A stretch of DNA of 64,000 bases from Klebsiella pneumoniae (GTDB lineage Bacteria; Pseudomonadota; Gammaproteobacteria; Enterobacterales; Enterobacteriaceae), in the NCBI RefSeq assembly GCF_000742135.1, contig NZ_KN046818.1, forward strand, positions 372,841 to 436,840, read 5' to 3'. The notes beneath the pieces were generated by a model that saw only the letters and a list, made by a program, of their open reading frames with translations, was not told where the DNA came from and made no database searches. Both the position numbers and the translations under genes were made by a program. Shown piece by piece: positions 63,983-64,000 of this stretch (position 1 is the stretch's first letter; each line of letters starts with the position of its first letter).

Positions 63983-64000
63983 GCTGGTGGCGATTTTACG
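63969..64000 (+). CDS. dgoA: Start of probable 2-dehydro-3-deoxy-6-phosphogalactonate aldolase (partial)
   Basis: Only MNKIKLVAIL plus the next partial codon is visible before the window ends. The start overlaps the kinase stop by 14 bases and the short sequence KLVAIL fits the N-terminus of KDPGal/KDPG aldolases (I-AILRG). Position right after dgoK supports the call, but too little is seen to be sure. Confidence 0.55.
   Translation, partial: MNKIKLVAIL

Overview
The window reads as a chromosome segment of a Klebsiella-group enterobacterium (K. pneumoniae complex or a close relative). The evidence is GC-rich coding sequence, 23S and 5S rRNA close to the E. coli forms, a chromosomal fosA beside a LysR gene, a complete hpa cluster, Klebsiella/E. 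coli-type REP palindromes, and many proteins that look orthologous to E. coli yhhJ-rbbA-yhiI, yjiL-yjiM-yjiN-mdtM-yjiR-yjiS and yjiA-yjiX-btsT. Species level cannot be settled from the sequence alone. Comparisons with E. coli are from memory of those proteins, not from a search.

Layout. 1-2800: the 3' three quarters of a 23S gene, an unusually long 23S-5S spacer carrying a palindromic insertion, 5S, and tandem T1/T2 terminators. 3310-8606: a small membrane protein, then the yhiI-rbbA-yhhJ export operon on the minus strand. 8913-10074: a second tryptophanyl-tRNA synthetase (trpS2) preceded by a 17-codon leader peptide with tandem Trp codons and a complete attenuator. 10425-14860: an LsrB-like sugar ABC transporter behind a CRP site. 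14897-17090: flavodoxin-fold quinone reductase, LysR regulator and FosA. 17370-24974: type I restriction-modification (hsdR, hsdS, hsdM) plus an Mrr-like nuclease. 25190-29700: yjiR/yjiS with an operator array, then a MarR-HlyD-DUF2955 efflux operon. 29697-36344: DUF3343-yjiL-yjiM, DUF2164, mdtM, yjiN, a LysE exporter and an AraC regulator. 36560-39671: an Rpn nuclease, a succinate-semialdehyde-type dehydrogenase and a YfaZ-type porin. 40063-43494: yjiA-yjiX-btsT with three BtsR-type repeats and a CRP site upstream. 43879-45339: a low-GC two-gene islet of unknown function, the second gene broken or frameshifted at a T7 run. 45414-56563: the whole 4-hydroxyphenylacetate pathway (hpaCB, A, X, I, H, F, D, E, G2, G1, R). 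56567-58146: a decayed FAD oxidoreductase and a delta1-piperideine-2-carboxylate reductase-like gene. 58263-64000: a D-amino-acid/amino-sugar-acid type catabolic locus (PLP deaminase, N-acyl-D-amino acid deacylase, RidA, Na+/solute symporter, 2-keto-3-deoxy-sugar-acid kinase, start of the aldolase).

The most interesting points are the Trp attenuator on trpS2 (segments 1:2, 2:3 and 3:4 can all be drawn by eye), the last locus, whose enzymes in order would convert an N-acyl amino-sugar acid to pyruvate and glyceraldehyde 3-phosphate, the four-copy operator array between yjiR and yjiS, the three-repeat BtsR array at btsT, and the UUUUUUA slip site that separates a start codon from its lipoprotein. 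No CRISPR array, tRNA, insertion sequence or prophage was found.
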